A stretch of DNA of 64,000 nucleotides from the NCBI GenBank assembly GCA_008973525.1, contig WACJ01000520.1, positions 496,001-560,000 on the forward strand, written 5' to 3'. The position numbers were made by a program, and so were the translations under genes. Shown here piece by piece: positions 45,952 to 57,681 of the stretch; position 1 is the first letter of the stretch; every line of letters starts with the position of its first letter. Below the pieces are notes generated by a model. It worked only from the letters and a program-made list of their open reading frames with translations, had not been told where the DNA came from and made no database searches. The stretch comes from Stenopsyche tienmushanensis. Lineage: Eukaryota; Arthropoda; Insecta; Trichoptera; Stenopsychidae.

Positions 45952-47417
45952 TATTCATACAAAATAATATTCGATATATTTTTTTATATCCAATATTATT
46001 TACGTTTTCATGTTAAAATTATATTTTTTGCGTAGTTTGTGACTTCTCCTCATTGACGTTTAACGTTAATTTAAGTATATATAAAAATACATATAAATTG
46101 CTAATGATTTTCGTACCTAATTAGTATTACATTCCCCCAAGACAAAAGATCACATATTGGAGATGTCTCTTCTTCGAAATTCTGGATGTCCTGAAATACC
46201 CAGCTTGTTAGTAAGGACATTTATTTGATGTTGTATTTCCTTTTTATCTTTGATTCAAGATAAAAATGTACAACTAGAATATCAATTTATTGGAACATTT
46301 TGATGTTAAAAGGGATGATAGATTTTCACTCCCTCGCGCCCCTAACAATCCAAACTAATCCACTACAAAATAACCCTCGCCATAGAACAGACAGACAGAC
46401 ATAAATAATAAAATGACAGATAAGCAACTACGTATAAATACGAAGTATAAGGTACATTTGGATCACGTAACAAATTGAAGGACGTAAAACTGTACGGTTT
46501 AACGGTTGGCCGTGTCACCTATAATAAACGTTACCCCGTCTTCCACGCGTCCTCTGAAGACATACGTACATCATTTTATGGACCAATAAAATGCACATTA
46601 AACGCCGTGTAAACTGTTTATCTTGCTTATTGAAGATGGTGAAAATTAAAATTTTCACCCTTATGAACATTAAAACCACCCCGATACAGTGCATGCAAGA
46701 ATGAGCGCGTGTCAAGATGAACGACATTTTTTCTTCGCGTAATGAAGACAAAAATACCCTTTCGGTAATAAATGGCTCGCACACGTTTATACATATTCCG
46801 TTCACGTCATCTATTTCTTTCGGGGATGGTGTCTGTCGTTACATTAATAACACACAAGAAAAATAAGGGATGGTGATGGAATACGAATATAACATATAAA
46901 TTAAATACACAAAGGCATGATCAGAATTATTAGCAAATATGAAGGGGAAGAACAAAAAATAAGATACGAGATGAATTAAATACGGGGCGTAGGAAGAATA
47001 AAGCAATTAAAATATAATTGGGTTATTGATTAGAGAGGGTGGAAGAGATCGTCTTCCGAGATAATTAATCGTGATACTTTGTTAGCTTTTCCTACCATAT
47101 GTAGCGACTAAATCCGACCGTTTATTTTCGTCTGGACTCTCGTTTATTTATTTAAAAGTATATTCTTCATATTAAATTCCAACGATATGGAATTACTATT
47201 GGCTTCGTTATTTTTTCCCCTCAGCATGTTATTTAATAACCATAACAAGGAACAAATATTTTTCATTTTATTCCTAGTTTTCATTCCAAATGTCCGAATT
47301 TATATTAGTCTTAAATTAGTAATGATTGCTAAAATTTTCAAAAATATGGATTCATGCTTTCTTCTTATATTTATAAATCTGAATAAAATTTAGTAATCAC
47401 ATTAAATTTCCTATTAT
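45952..47417. other. Unassigned DNA
   Basis: No gene recognised. 46330-46860 is more balanced in composition with a CAGA repeat at 46388-46400; a 96-codon minus frame at 46515-46805 is unsupported. Candidate conserved non-coding DNA only on composition. Confidence 0.35.
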
Positions 47418-47500
47418 GCAGGGTGCAGCAGGGAAACTTCCTTATTTGAAATGCGCATCTTAAAACGACGATTATTCCAAAAAAAGAAGAAATGGCGCTC
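47418..47500. repeat. One-ended fragment of family M
   Basis: GCAGGGTGCAGCAGGGAAAC followed by TTCCTTATTTGAAATGCGCA matches the left ends of 12534-12770 and 8155-8400. No right end was found; family L sequence begins shortly after. Confidence 0.55.
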
Positions 47501-47520
47501 AATTGAAAGAAAAAAACCTT

Positions 47521-47860
47521 AATGTAGATTCAATTCGCCAGATCAAAAGTGATATCTTCTATCTCCCTTTGGACGCAATGTGTCAATTTAACAGTGACGT
47601 CTTCTGCCGTCCTACGGACACACTGCACATAGAATAACAACATCTATCTCTTATTGCGCGTGCATAAGTGGTGGGAAGATGTCGGTTAGCCTTCGCTGCG
47701 GGAAGATGTTCTTCCCGCAAGTTGATAGCTGTCATCTCTCTCTCCAAAAATAAATGAAAACATTTTAAGAAATATTTTTTCTATCATCACCCAACCACAT
47801 CCATCCCACCGCTCTGCATCATTACGGTCCGAAAGCAAAACGACTACATACTATTAATAT
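47521..47860 (+). repeat. LTR fragment, family L copy 3
   Basis: TGTGTCAATTTAACAGTGAC near 47579 corresponds to the start of the LTR at 39404. The hairpin block GCTGCGGGAAGATGTTCTTC plus CCGCA is well kept, then CTCTCTCTCC, an AATAAATGAAAAC region and CACCGCTCTGCATCATTACG, CCGAAAGCAAAACGAC as in copy 1. Diverged solo LTR or LTR piece. Confidence 0.5.
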
Positions 47861-50800
47861 GAGAGCTTTTCCACCGGTTATGATTCTGCACCATATGTTC
47901 AATCATGGTTCAGAAGTCAATGTCATACAACTGATGTTAAAAGGATGAGATAAATTAAAACATCTATTTGGAATAAATATTCCTATAAAAAAAGACTATC
48001 TCTATTGCAAACCCTAATTCTTTTACACTTTTGTATTCCGCAAGAGCGTTAAACTACTCTCGGTGCCAATTCATTACTGTGGTGGCAACCACTATTCTGA
48101 ATGCAGCTCGCTGACGTTATAAATGTGCAAAACCTTTTCTTTCATTTCAATCGTATTGCAAAAGTAATCGATTTCGTATTCGACGTTATACATGCTTTTA
48201 TTATAAAAAACTATCATGATGGATTGAAATTAATTGTATTATATCACTATTGTCATTAAATATTATATCATGATTGAATCGTTGTATGTTGATTAAATTT
48301 TCACGTTTTGGTTAAAAATTATCTAGCAAAATCTCACGTTAAAAAATCCATTAACTTGTCCCTGACTAGCTAATACGCCAACGTTTACCCAGTACGTAAA
48401 ATCACATCTCATCATGCTCCACGTATCAAATAAAATTTTATGGGAATGCCTTATTAAATAGAATAATCAAATAGTGAAGCCTGCCATGAAGAGCGTGATG
48501 GTATGACTCAATCCCGGAGAAAAAACGTATTTTTCTTGTTAAAATTTTCGTCTGACCCCGACGTTTCAGGCGATTTTCACCTTCGCATCCCAATTCCGTC
48601 GCTCCTGAAAACGCAATTTTAACTGGCTGTTTTAAAACCGGGAGAAGAGCGTCGTAAAACTTGGTGCTATACCCATGTCAATTCTATGAAAGGGTCGCTA
48701 CCGAAAAAAAGGCACAACAACCTTTGCGTTATTCCAACGCACAGTGGCTCTAACGATCTACCGACCATGAAATTGTATTGTTTTATTTATTAACCATGTA
48801 GCACTGACGACAATGTTACGAATTAAAAGAAAAGGCACTAGCGTATTTTATTTACTGGCGTAAAACCCTGTTTTAAAATTAGACCCGACGGTCTGGGGGC
48901 AACTTTCGGCGGAAATTATTTAGGGGTGATATTCACACATTTTCATCTTCCACCGCGGAAAGTTCATAGTTCAATAATTTTACACTACGTAATATTACAT
49001 TAATGGAATCATATAGTGATTTTCAACTGAATTTCAAACAAAAAAATACTTTCTCAAGTACATTAGGTCAATTTGGGAATCATGGACATGTACGGCGAAG
49101 CGTCAATTATCAGCATCCTCTAAACTCATCATCTCCGTATTGGAGTTACGACCAAAAGGAAGTAAACCCATCGAAAGATCTCATCTATCCTGGGATGGAC
49201 AGGTGGACAAAAGGGAAACGCTCAGGACAGACGAAAATAAATGCATTGTCAGAGGTCTCTCTTATATTAATGGATTATGTGAGTCAACCGTGTATATTAT
49301 ATACAGTATATTTATATCGAGACGCAGTTCAAGAAACGCACATTTTGTGTTATTATCACAAATTAAATTAAAACCAAAGTTGCTAAATATATACTAAAGA
49401 CTAAAAATTTAATAAACACCATAGATGGCTAAAAATATTCAAATTGGCAACTGAAATCTCGCGTGATAATATTATCAGTGGAATCAGATCCTCGTCAAGC
49501 TATCGGGAAACTGACAACTAATCTCGTTTATCCATGATCATTTGTCCACGATTGTTCATGAGTGCTTTTATCTATTATTATTGGCTCTATATCAAACATA
49601 TTATTTCGGTTTGAAATTCTGCTTTTATCAGATGATTAAATTATTATTTAATAGACACCCATTAATTGTCACTAATCACACTAGAATTACAAACCATTTG
49701 TGCATATCTCTTGTTTGGGTATGAAACCGACCCATTTTTGTTGTGTATTATGATTTGCAATAAGAAGTGGGTATTTACATTTTTTAAAGATGAATTTTAC
49801 TATCTCTAAATCGTCAATTACATTAAAAAATATTCCTTTTCTATGTATATTGTATATTAATGGAGTAATCTAAAAAAATCCAATACAAATTAGAACTTCT
49901 ATCCCTGATTGCTTTTGATTTTCACCCTCTGATTGCTATGTGTATAGCTTACATTACGTAATGATAATTATATTGGGGAGGTAAAAAAACCGACACAATT
50001 TTTAAAGAAGCTCTTAAGTGCCCTTTTTATGAATAGGATTCTAAAAGATTAATTATAAGGAATTAAAAATATATTCTTAATTAAATCCGCATAGAAGCAA
50101 TCACGCTTGCTGCCAAGCACGTCTTCGCAATCATCGCCATAATATGTTATTCCGGAAAGTGTCAAGTCGGCTTTCTTTGAATAAATTTACACATTGATTA
50201 ACCAAAAAGTGTGCGTGGTTGTTTGAGCCCCGAGACCATGAAAGTTTTCGTCGAAGATTAGTCTCGATCGTTCGCGGAAGACTAAAATGGATAGCTTCGT
50301 TGGGGACTGGTACACCTCTTTTACATAACGACCCGGCTCTCCTTTGAAGCCTACTTCAATGATTGACAGTTTTGCTATGCTCACCAGCATTCAATTACTC
50401 TTTGTCTGCTGAAATTCGGAAGCAATGTTATATTTCCGAATACCTGTGGGATCGATAGTCATCAGCATAGCGAAAAAATGTGTCAAATTCTTTATTTTCA
50501 CAGCCATGCAAGAACATCTCAGTCGTTAACGCGTTGAAATCCACTTGAATATAATAAAGATCTCTTAAAAGATCTCGTTGTTTTTTCCATGGCTTAAATG
50601 ATCAATATTATATAAACAGTGCTGCTGTCCGAGTTTCATTTTGACATCAATGTTTATCAAATATTTTTTTTAAATATATTATAGTTGTCTCATTAAACCA
50701 CTTTTATGTTTATGTACATGCTTTTAAATTTCAACCATCAATACTCCATTTATTTTATGCTATACTTTTATGCTGTAATCCTGCATTTTAAGACATCTCC

Positions 50801-53800
50801 CAAGAAATTAATCCATCCATTGATATAATATCGCCATTGTTATCCGTTTTATGTCGGTTTTAACGATAACACCAACGGTGATTTTATATTGGCTTTATCC
50901 TCGCAGATCACAGAGCTCTATGTTTGCGATCTTTGAAATTACAGCCACCATAAAAATGTGGCTATGGCAGTGCACTTGTATGAGAGTTAAACGGATTAAA
51001 TGCGATGGCTGCCATAAAAGTTGACTCGTATCAAAAGAAATGCGGCGCTTTGGATTAATCGTCTGAGGGTGGCGGGCGACTGCTCTTTTTTAATTGCTGG
51101 AGCATTCCCTGGAGGTAAGCTTTCAGCCTACTCCATCCACATGAACCTGAAGAAATCCAAAATGGAGAAAAACGCTTAAGCATAATCCCCGGCTCGACAC
51201 TACTGAGAGCATGAGACCTGAAGGTGGAGATTGAAGTCCATGAGCGTAAATTGCACAGCAACATTTTAATTTGTTTTAATGCGTTAAAACAGCATATTAC
51301 TGCAAGAGATAAAAAGAAAACAGCTTATTGCAGTGTGGAAATAAAAACATGAAAGCCTTCTAACCAGCGCTCTTAATAGTTATGGAGCATTTCAATTTCT
51401 CTGCGTATTTATGTCCTAAAAATTACCATAAGTCCCTTTGTTTGCTCTACTTGGAGAAGAACAGACAGCGTAATCGCCATCTCGCTATTCACTCTGCTAA
51501 ATACATAAACAGAGTGTGATTGATCTATGGGTCCCTGGGGGGTTGGGAGGCTCTTATATATTGTGTAGAAAATGAACGATAATGGATACTCGTTGGTAAA
51601 TATCTGTCAAATGGATAGAAAGAAAACCCGAGAGGTTAAACATGAACTGACAACTGACTTTTACCTGCTAAAGACGCTCGTATACCATTTCACTTTGACA
51701 AATTACCCCTAATTCATCTTGGTAAATATTTGCATCCCAAATTTATCTCCGGATGGTCATTCGGATTCGAAACGAGCTATGAATGTTTTATTATTATATC
51801 CCTCAAAATATATTAGATTTTTTTTATATACACACAATGAAAATATAGCTTATCCGAAGATGGATATACATTTTTGATAGAAAGTTATAAGCACAATCCA
51901 ACTTAAATATTTTTAGCTAAAGATGATTACTCCCAAAAAAATGGAGGCGGCTTCAAATCCGGATTATTGGAAATAAAGGTCAATTATAATGTATCTCTCC
52001 AGAAAACCCCTACGTAATTCAATGCCTGTTATATTAAAAAATATATTATATTATGGATAATCTAGGGAATAATTGTCAAAGGATGTCACAAATTAATAAT
52101 CGCTCAATGATCCATGAAAAACAATATACCAAAATAGATATTTGATCATATCTCAAAATATTTTGGATTAGCTTAATCTATTTTTATTATGTTTTAACTA
52201 TAATAAAAATATATAAAACTTCATATGATACAAGACCCAAAATGCATCACTAAAATGTATTTTAACAATATGTCCTCCATTTTTGCAAATATGGGAGCAA
52301 TTTTCTTTAATAAAATAATGAATAAATACTCAACAAATGTTCCAAAAGCTCAAAAACTTATTTCAAGATTTTTTTATACAAAAACAAATATTTCAATTGT
52401 GAGAGTTGCAATTAAAAACTCATTCTCAAATATTAAGTTTAACACCATTTTAAGGCACCCAAACGAACCCATATTTTTGCAAAAATTAAATCTTCAAGTT
52501 TGTAAAATTAAAATCTCAATTAATCGGTAAAGACCTGAGGTAGTCCCGAAATTTTGCAGTTTACTCATAGTTCATTTTGTGTGAAAAATCAAAAGTACGG
52601 CTGGCGGTCACATTTAAAAAAACGTATATGTGCTTATAATTTGAAAATCTGAATGCGCTTTGTACACCTTTAAAGTGACCAAACTCAAATACTCTCCCTT
52701 AAGGGTTAAAAAATATAATTGCAATTACACACGGAAAAAAAATTAAATCCCTCCGTGTAAACATTACAATCGCGCACAAAAATTACGCTTTACAAATTTT
52801 TCACTTTATAAATATTAATTCGGGCACTTAGCCGCAATGTTATTCCTGTAGGAACGGCCTAATGTAATTAAATGCGGTTTTCATAAACAAGGAAATATAA
52901 AATGACATTTAATTACCACGCCCGGAAACGGGAAAAGTTGGGAACAAAGTACGAGCAGGTAAGTAAAGCAATGACTTTCGCATTATTACTCCGACGTTGA
53001 CCTAAATTGTATGCCTAAATACAATGGGCAATTCGCGCCTCAAAACAAACATAATAAATTTCCATATTTTTTGATTCGGCCGAGTAAATAAAATAGATCC
53101 GCGTACGATAAGTGCGATCTAAATATACACGTAGCTTCCACGAATAACGTGCATTTGACTCGTATTTATGAAAAAAAGGTTTGGCTTTGGGTCTTTGATG
53201 TAAGCTCTTGAGATTATCAAATAAAAAGCTTTAAATTTGGGGAAGAAAGCTGTCAGGCGCAGACCTCTTGAAAGCCTTTTTGCAAATAAACATAAGATTC
53301 AACATATCAGCTTTTTGCACAGTGTAAATAAGAATTTGTTTATTTGTACATATAAAGGAATATATGTTATGAGAAAATGTATGAACTTTATCCTTTTAAG
53401 GAGATTTATTAATATTCCCCAAAATAGTACTCATTCTTTGACATGTTAAATACGCTTTGTGTCTTGTGTTTGATAAAATTTGATACTGGAAGCTTTTAAA
53501 GTGTCAATCCAATACATGAGGCAATTGATTATAAAGCATAGACGTCAAACAACATGACAACAAATGCCCTCTGCATAAATAAGCTGTAATATTAGAAAAC
53601 AAATTCGGAATATATTTGGGCGCTTGTAGACGGGACGTCATATTCGACGTTTATCCGTTAAGCTGAAGATGAAGGTTTATTCGGGACTACCCACGTCCAG
53701 TATAATAGCTGAGTTAGGCCTATTTTCTACAAGAAATTGTTGATCGAAAAACCATGAAAACACATCCGAAGGTGTTGATGGATCTGTCAAAAAAAGAACA

Positions 53801-54240
53801 TTACAAACAACTGACTGAATTGCCGAAAGCGCTGATGGCGATGAAAAGCTCGAAGCAATTATTTGTATTTTTCGTGGAAAACTAAATTCATTATCATCTC
53901 CGGTACTGTATTATTATATCCCAACTGTGCCAATTTATTCAGAATTATAGTACGGGAGGCAGTGACCGAATTTTTGCACCCATTTCTACAAAGCTAATTT
54001 GTGCTTCATTCAGTTTTTATACAATGCAAATCAAAAAAGTTACACTCCACCAAGCTTTTATCGTCGGGTACATTATTTACAATTTTCGAAACCTGAATAA
54101 TTGTACATACTGGCATTAAATTTAAATCTACAAAGCTATTTTTTTGTCAACAAGTTGTTTATGTTAATTGCTGTTAAATAAACCTCATCTACTTTTGATA
54201 CTGGGTGGCTAGGGATTCGATAAACGTGGCTTGATTCGAT
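47861..54240. other. Long stretch without a convincing gene
   Basis: Frames at 49003-49371 (plus, 122 codons), 50187-50390 (minus), 51055-51264 (minus) and 52225-52530 (plus, 101 codons, Lys/Asn/Ile-rich) match no family I know. Sub-stretches near 48500-48980, 50870-51560 and 52800-53200 are of more balanced composition and apparently single copy. A weak match to the outer arm of elements A and B (AAATCTACAAAGCT) occurs at 54123. Nothing else recognised. Confidence 0.35.
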
Positions 54241-54386
54241 AATGTCGGCAACAACATCATTGACGTAGACTGCCGTTTTGTTTACTTACAATATCAAAAC
54301 AACAAAATGATGAAGAATCAGCTTTGTAGAAATAATTACACATATAATGTAGCTGCTTCCTATAATAATTTAACAAAAAAGGAGGG

Positions 54387-54504
54387 GCCAACGACACGCG
54401 GTGTTCCCAAGCGGTCACCCATCCAAGTACTGACCGCGCCCAATGTTGCTTAACTTCGGTGATCGGACGAGAACCGGTGCTTTCAACGTGGTATGGTCGT
54501 TGGC
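54387..54504 (-). rRNA. 5S ribosomal RNA gene (copy 5, left arm of element B)
   Basis: 118-base core identical to copies 1 and 2. Terminator T run is the A run at 54375-54380 on the plus strand. Upstream flank (reverse) GTTGCGCTGTTCTAACCG. Confidence 0.95.
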
Positions 54505-55454
54505 GTTGCGCTGTTCTAACCGTTAACTACAAGTGTGCCAATATCTAATGTAATTACAAAAATATATTATACCGTGAGCTGGCAGCATAAATTGAAAGTC
54601 ATCTAACATATGTGGATCATTTAATAGTTGTGTTCTGGCATTTTTCTGGACTATCATTATAACAGTCTGATGACTGAGTGCCGTTGGATTTAGGAGGAGA
54701 GGAGGTTGAAATCTAGTGTAAATACAACATAATTAAGTCAAAGTATTTTATTTTATTTATATATATATCGATTAAGAACATAACGAGTGTTTTGAAATCG
54801 AAGCTCGATTGTTCGTGTTATCCTGCGAACAGGAGTTTGTTTTGATAATTAAGATACTCGCATCATTCTTATCGTTGACCAATTTTGTTATTTCCCCTTG
54901 GCTGTTCTGGAGTGGCGTCATTAGCCAAATATAACCACTCCTTTTCAAATTCTACTCCTTCAGAAGTAAACTGGCAGGCTTGCATGGTAACCCTGTCCTT
55001 TTATTTTTGCAACACATTAATAGGCAAAAATAACTGAACAACAGAAAACAGTTGCCATGCAAGTTGAACACGAAGAAATTAACGAATATTGTGTGCTATC
55101 AACAGTGTTAAGGTTCATTTATTTAGCCTGGTTCGTTTTCAAGCTTGTTACACGCTGCGGCGGAGCTGACAGAAAAGTGGATTTGAAAGGGTTAATTTGA
55201 ACCAATCTGGTATTATCTTAACAAACAATAAATAGTCTGGCAACACGGAAAATTAAAAAAAAACTACTTTGACAGTATTACTTAATTACATGGAATTTTT
55301 ACTAGATTTCAACCCCTTTCCGTCCTTCCATCCACATATGTTAGATGAACCTCAATTTATGCTATCAACTCTCAGTATAATATATTTTTGTAACTATTTT
55401 AAATTTTGGCTAAATTATTGGCACACTTGTACTTAACGGTTTGGACAGCGCAAC

Positions 55455-55572
55455 GCCAACGACCATACCACGTTGAAAGCACCGGTTCTCGTCCGATCAC
55501 CGAAGTTAAGCAACATTGGGCGCGGTCAGTACTTGGATGGGTGACCGCTTGGGAACACCGCGTGTCGTTGGC
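55455..55572 (+). rRNA. 5S ribosomal RNA gene (copy 6, right arm of element B)
   Basis: 118-base core identical to copy 5 in the opposite arm. T run at 55579-55585. The 5' flank CGGTTTGGACAGCGCAAC carries changes at two positions relative to copy 1 while the gene itself has none. Confidence 0.95.
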
Positions 55573-55789
55573 CCCTCCTTTTTTTGTTAAATACTACATT
55601 ATTTGTGTAATTATTTCTACAAAGCTGATTCTACATAATTTTGTTGTTTTTATATTGTAAGTAAACAAAATGGCAGTCTACTGCAATGATGTTGTTGCCG
55701 ACATTTATTAAATGATTCACATATTTTAGATGGTCCTTAATTTTTGCTGCCAGCTCTCAGCCTATATGCATATATCTAAAGCAGCGGTT

Positions 55790-55870
55790 CCTAACCTTTT
55801 AATTCTTGTTACCCTTATGGCCTATCAGGGAAACTGATTTTACCCCTCTTTAAAATTTGTACCGCTAGCG
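55790..55870 (+). repeat. Possible hAT-type terminal repeat
   Basis: GCAGCGGTTCCTAACCTTTT followed by GTTACCCTTATGGCC resembles the CAGNGGTTCYYAACCTTTTT start of many hAT elements. No opposite end or transposase is seen between here and the LINE fragment at 56207, so it is at most a remnant. A chance match over about 20 bases cannot be excluded. Confidence 0.35.
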
Positions 55871-56150
55871 AAGTGGCGCAGATCTGTCATTCTATTATCT
55901 ACATACCAAAATTTACTAGCATTTTTACTCTGCTCTGCGGAGATAATTACCCCCAGGCTAGTAACTTCTGATCTAAACCTATATTCCCAAAGTGATTCCC
56001 ATTGACTATCAGGGATCCTTGTGACCGCTCTGGCACTTTAAAATTAATTTATGGGGGGAGTCCGCGAAAGACTGAAAAGAAAACCAAATAATTGTGACGA
56101 ATTTTCATCGTTAAGAAAACTTAAATAAATTAGCAACGATTCTTGGTAGA
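55871..56150. other. Unassigned DNA between hAT-like end and LINE
   Basis: No features recognised. The LINE's 3' untranslated end probably occupies the last 50-60 bases (to about 56150). Confidence 0.4.
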
Positions 56151-57285
56151 ACAACTCTCTTCTCTCTTCTCATCGTACTCCTCATGGCTGAGGATCGTGA
56201 CTCCGACTATGAGTCGACCGTGGCACCGATGAACGTCCTCCAATTTTCTCTATGGCCCGCAGAACGAAGTGCTTCCACTATTGGAAGGCCGGTGGCACTC
56301 TTGATTTGGTCAGACCAGCGGGTAGGAGATCTTCCTCTTCCGCGGCGACCTTCCACGTTTCCTGTTACCACCAGCTTTTCCAGGTTGTCGTTGTCTCTGC
56401 GAGCAATGTGACCGAAGAATTGCAGAACGCGTCTCAGGCATACGGTCGAAAGTCTGATATTTATTTTTAATTGATTCAGGATTGATATATTGCTACGTTT
56501 AGCCGTCCATGGGATTCTCAGCATTCGTCTCCAGCAGTGCATTTCGAATGCGTCTATACGTCTCCTCTCACTCGCTCTCATTGTCCATGTTTCAACTCCA
56601 TAGAGGCATATGGAGAATACGAGGGATTTGACCAGACGCATTTTCGTTGCATTGGTTATACTTCTATTTCTCCAAACTATGTTCAGCTGAGACATAGCGT
56701 TTTTTGCCATACCAATTCTCCTCCTAATCTCTGCGTCGCAGCCGCCGGAGTCCGTGATCCAGGATCCGAGATAAATAAAATCGTGCACTGTTTCCAGCCC
56801 TTGAATGTTGGTTGTGGAAAGTGCACATGCTCTGTCCACAACCATGATTTTAGTTTTGGCTTCATTTATCTCGAGTCCCATGTCTGAGCTCTCGACTTTA
56901 ATTTTTTGGAGGAGTGTCGTCATTTCGTCTGTGGTCGTGGCAATTAGCGTTGTATCATCAGCATACCGCAGATTGGAGATTTTTTTTCCGCCAATGGAGA
57001 TTCCACCGTTCCAGTTTTCCAGGACTTTACGCATAATAAACTCGCCGTATATATTAAACAAGTTCGGCGAGAGAATGCATCCCTGTCTAACGCCTTTTTG
57101 GGTTTGGAACGGTTTGGATATTATTTCATTCACCTTGATAGTTGTTCGGTTATACTGGTAAAGGTTCTTTATTAGGTGCACAAGATGCGTCGGTACACCC
57201 ATCGCCATTAGCACTTCCCACATTTTATCCCATTTGACGCAGTCGAACGCTTTCTTATAGTCGACAAAACACAAAACTGCCGGTA
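56150..57285 (-). mobile_element. 5'-truncated RTE-clade LINE
   Basis: One long reverse transcriptase frame on the minus strand followed by a short 3' tail with a CTCAGCCATGAG hairpin and GATGAGAAGAGAGAAGAGAG. Truncation at the 5' side near 57285 is usual for target-primed LINE insertions. The coding frame has no internal stop over 355 codons, so this copy is younger than the RTE fragment at 3630. Confidence 0.85.
56207..57274 (-). CDS. RTE-type reverse transcriptase, C-terminal 355 residues (5'-truncated)
   Basis: Residues 1-19 (CFVDYKKAFDCVKWDKMW) hold the first catalytic Asp of the palm. GVRQGCILSPNLFNIY (61-76) and RYADDTTLIA (103-112, YADD at 104-107) are intact. FIYLGSWITD, LYGVETWTM, RRIDAFEMHCWRRMLRIPWT, LQFFGHIARRDNDNLEKLVV and GRRGRGRSPTRW form the C-terminal part as in BovB/RTE proteins. 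Full proteins are about 1000 residues, so the endonuclease and the front of the polymerase are missing. The listed start is a TTG next to the truncation point, not a real initiation codon. It would copy element RNA into DNA at the target site if complete; this copy cannot. The opposite-strand frames here are shadows. Confidence 0.9.
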   Translation of the reverse strand: MCFVDYKKAFDCVKWDKMWEVLMAMGVPTHLVHLIKNLYQYNRTTIKVNEIISKPFQTQKGVRQGCILSPNLFNIYGEFIMRKVLENWNGGISIGGKKISNLRYADDTTLIATTTDEMTTLLQKIKVESSDMGLEINEAKTKIMVVDRACALSTTNIQGLETVHDFIYLGSWITDSGGCDAEIRRRIGMAKNAMSQLNIVWRNRSITNATKMRLVKSLVFSICLYGVETWTMRASERRRIDAFEMHCWRRMLRIPWTAKRSNISILNQLKINIRLSTVCLRRVLQFFGHIARRDNDNLEKLVVTGNVEGRRGRGRSPTRWSDQIKSATGLPIVEALRSAGHRENWRTFIGATVDS

Positions 57286-57360
57286 TTTATAGATAACAGC
57301 CGGTAGAACAACACTGATACTTAAAACAAACCGTTCCAAATATATAATCTGCACATTGTG

Positions 57361-57681
57361 TCATTCATCGACAGCATTTGGTACTTCAACCAATACTACA
57401 TACCACGCAAAAGAATGAGCATTCATTTCTTGAATCTTTTGAATTATCCTTGAATTTTTGAGGTCTGAGGCGCGCACCTTCTGCGCCTTAAGGTATAACC
57501 ACCACCAGCGGTCTGAAAGGCAGACCGGTTGGACACACAAACCATGTGGCCGCTCCCTCTTAGGGCTTATCGCGTTAATTATGGATAAAAATGCATCACC
57601 AGGATCTTCTATGATCTCTATGATCACAGACGCACCCACAGTGGCTAATACGTATTGGTGGCTTGCACCATGAGGTCGCAA
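57361..57681 (-). other. Unidentified 106-codon open frame
   Basis: Open from 57681 to 57361 in DNA that is GC-richer than its surroundings. Residues include EIIEDPGDAF, ISPKRERPHGLCVQPVCLSD and WWWLYLKAQKVRASDLKN. It matches no family that I recognise. It begins about 75 bases upstream of the LINE's truncation point, so it may be part of an older repeat. A perfect hairpin CGGTCTGAAAGGCAGACCG lies inside at 57509-57527. The listed start need not be real. Could be a host exon, a retroelement piece or chance. Confidence 0.25.

Larger units (their letters stand above)
54241..55711. mobile_element. Element B: long inverted-repeat element with a 5S gene in each arm
   Basis: Same design as element A. 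Outer arms (54241-54386 and 55573-55711) share TTTCTACAAAGCTGATTCT, ATATTGTAAGTAAACAAAA and GATGTTGTTGCCGACATT. Each is followed by a 5S gene oriented outward and an inner arm (54505-54620 and 55330-55454) sharing CCGTTAASTACAAGTGTGCC, TTACAAAAATATATTATAC and CATCTAACATATGTGGAT. Inner arms differ by several substitutions and indels, yet the two 5S copies are identical. The middle of about 710 bases differs from element A and shows no transposase; part of it (55080-55190) resembles 59270-59370. No target duplication is evident. Confidence 0.8.

Noticed and set aside
52225..52530. 101-codon plus-strand frame
   Set aside because: Low-complexity Lys/Asn/Ile/Phe peptide, no family, no context.
56252..57161. 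Plus-strand frames at 56184-56411, 56252-56470, 56537-56887 and 56805-57161
   Set aside because: They are antisense to the intact reverse transcriptase frame on the minus strand.
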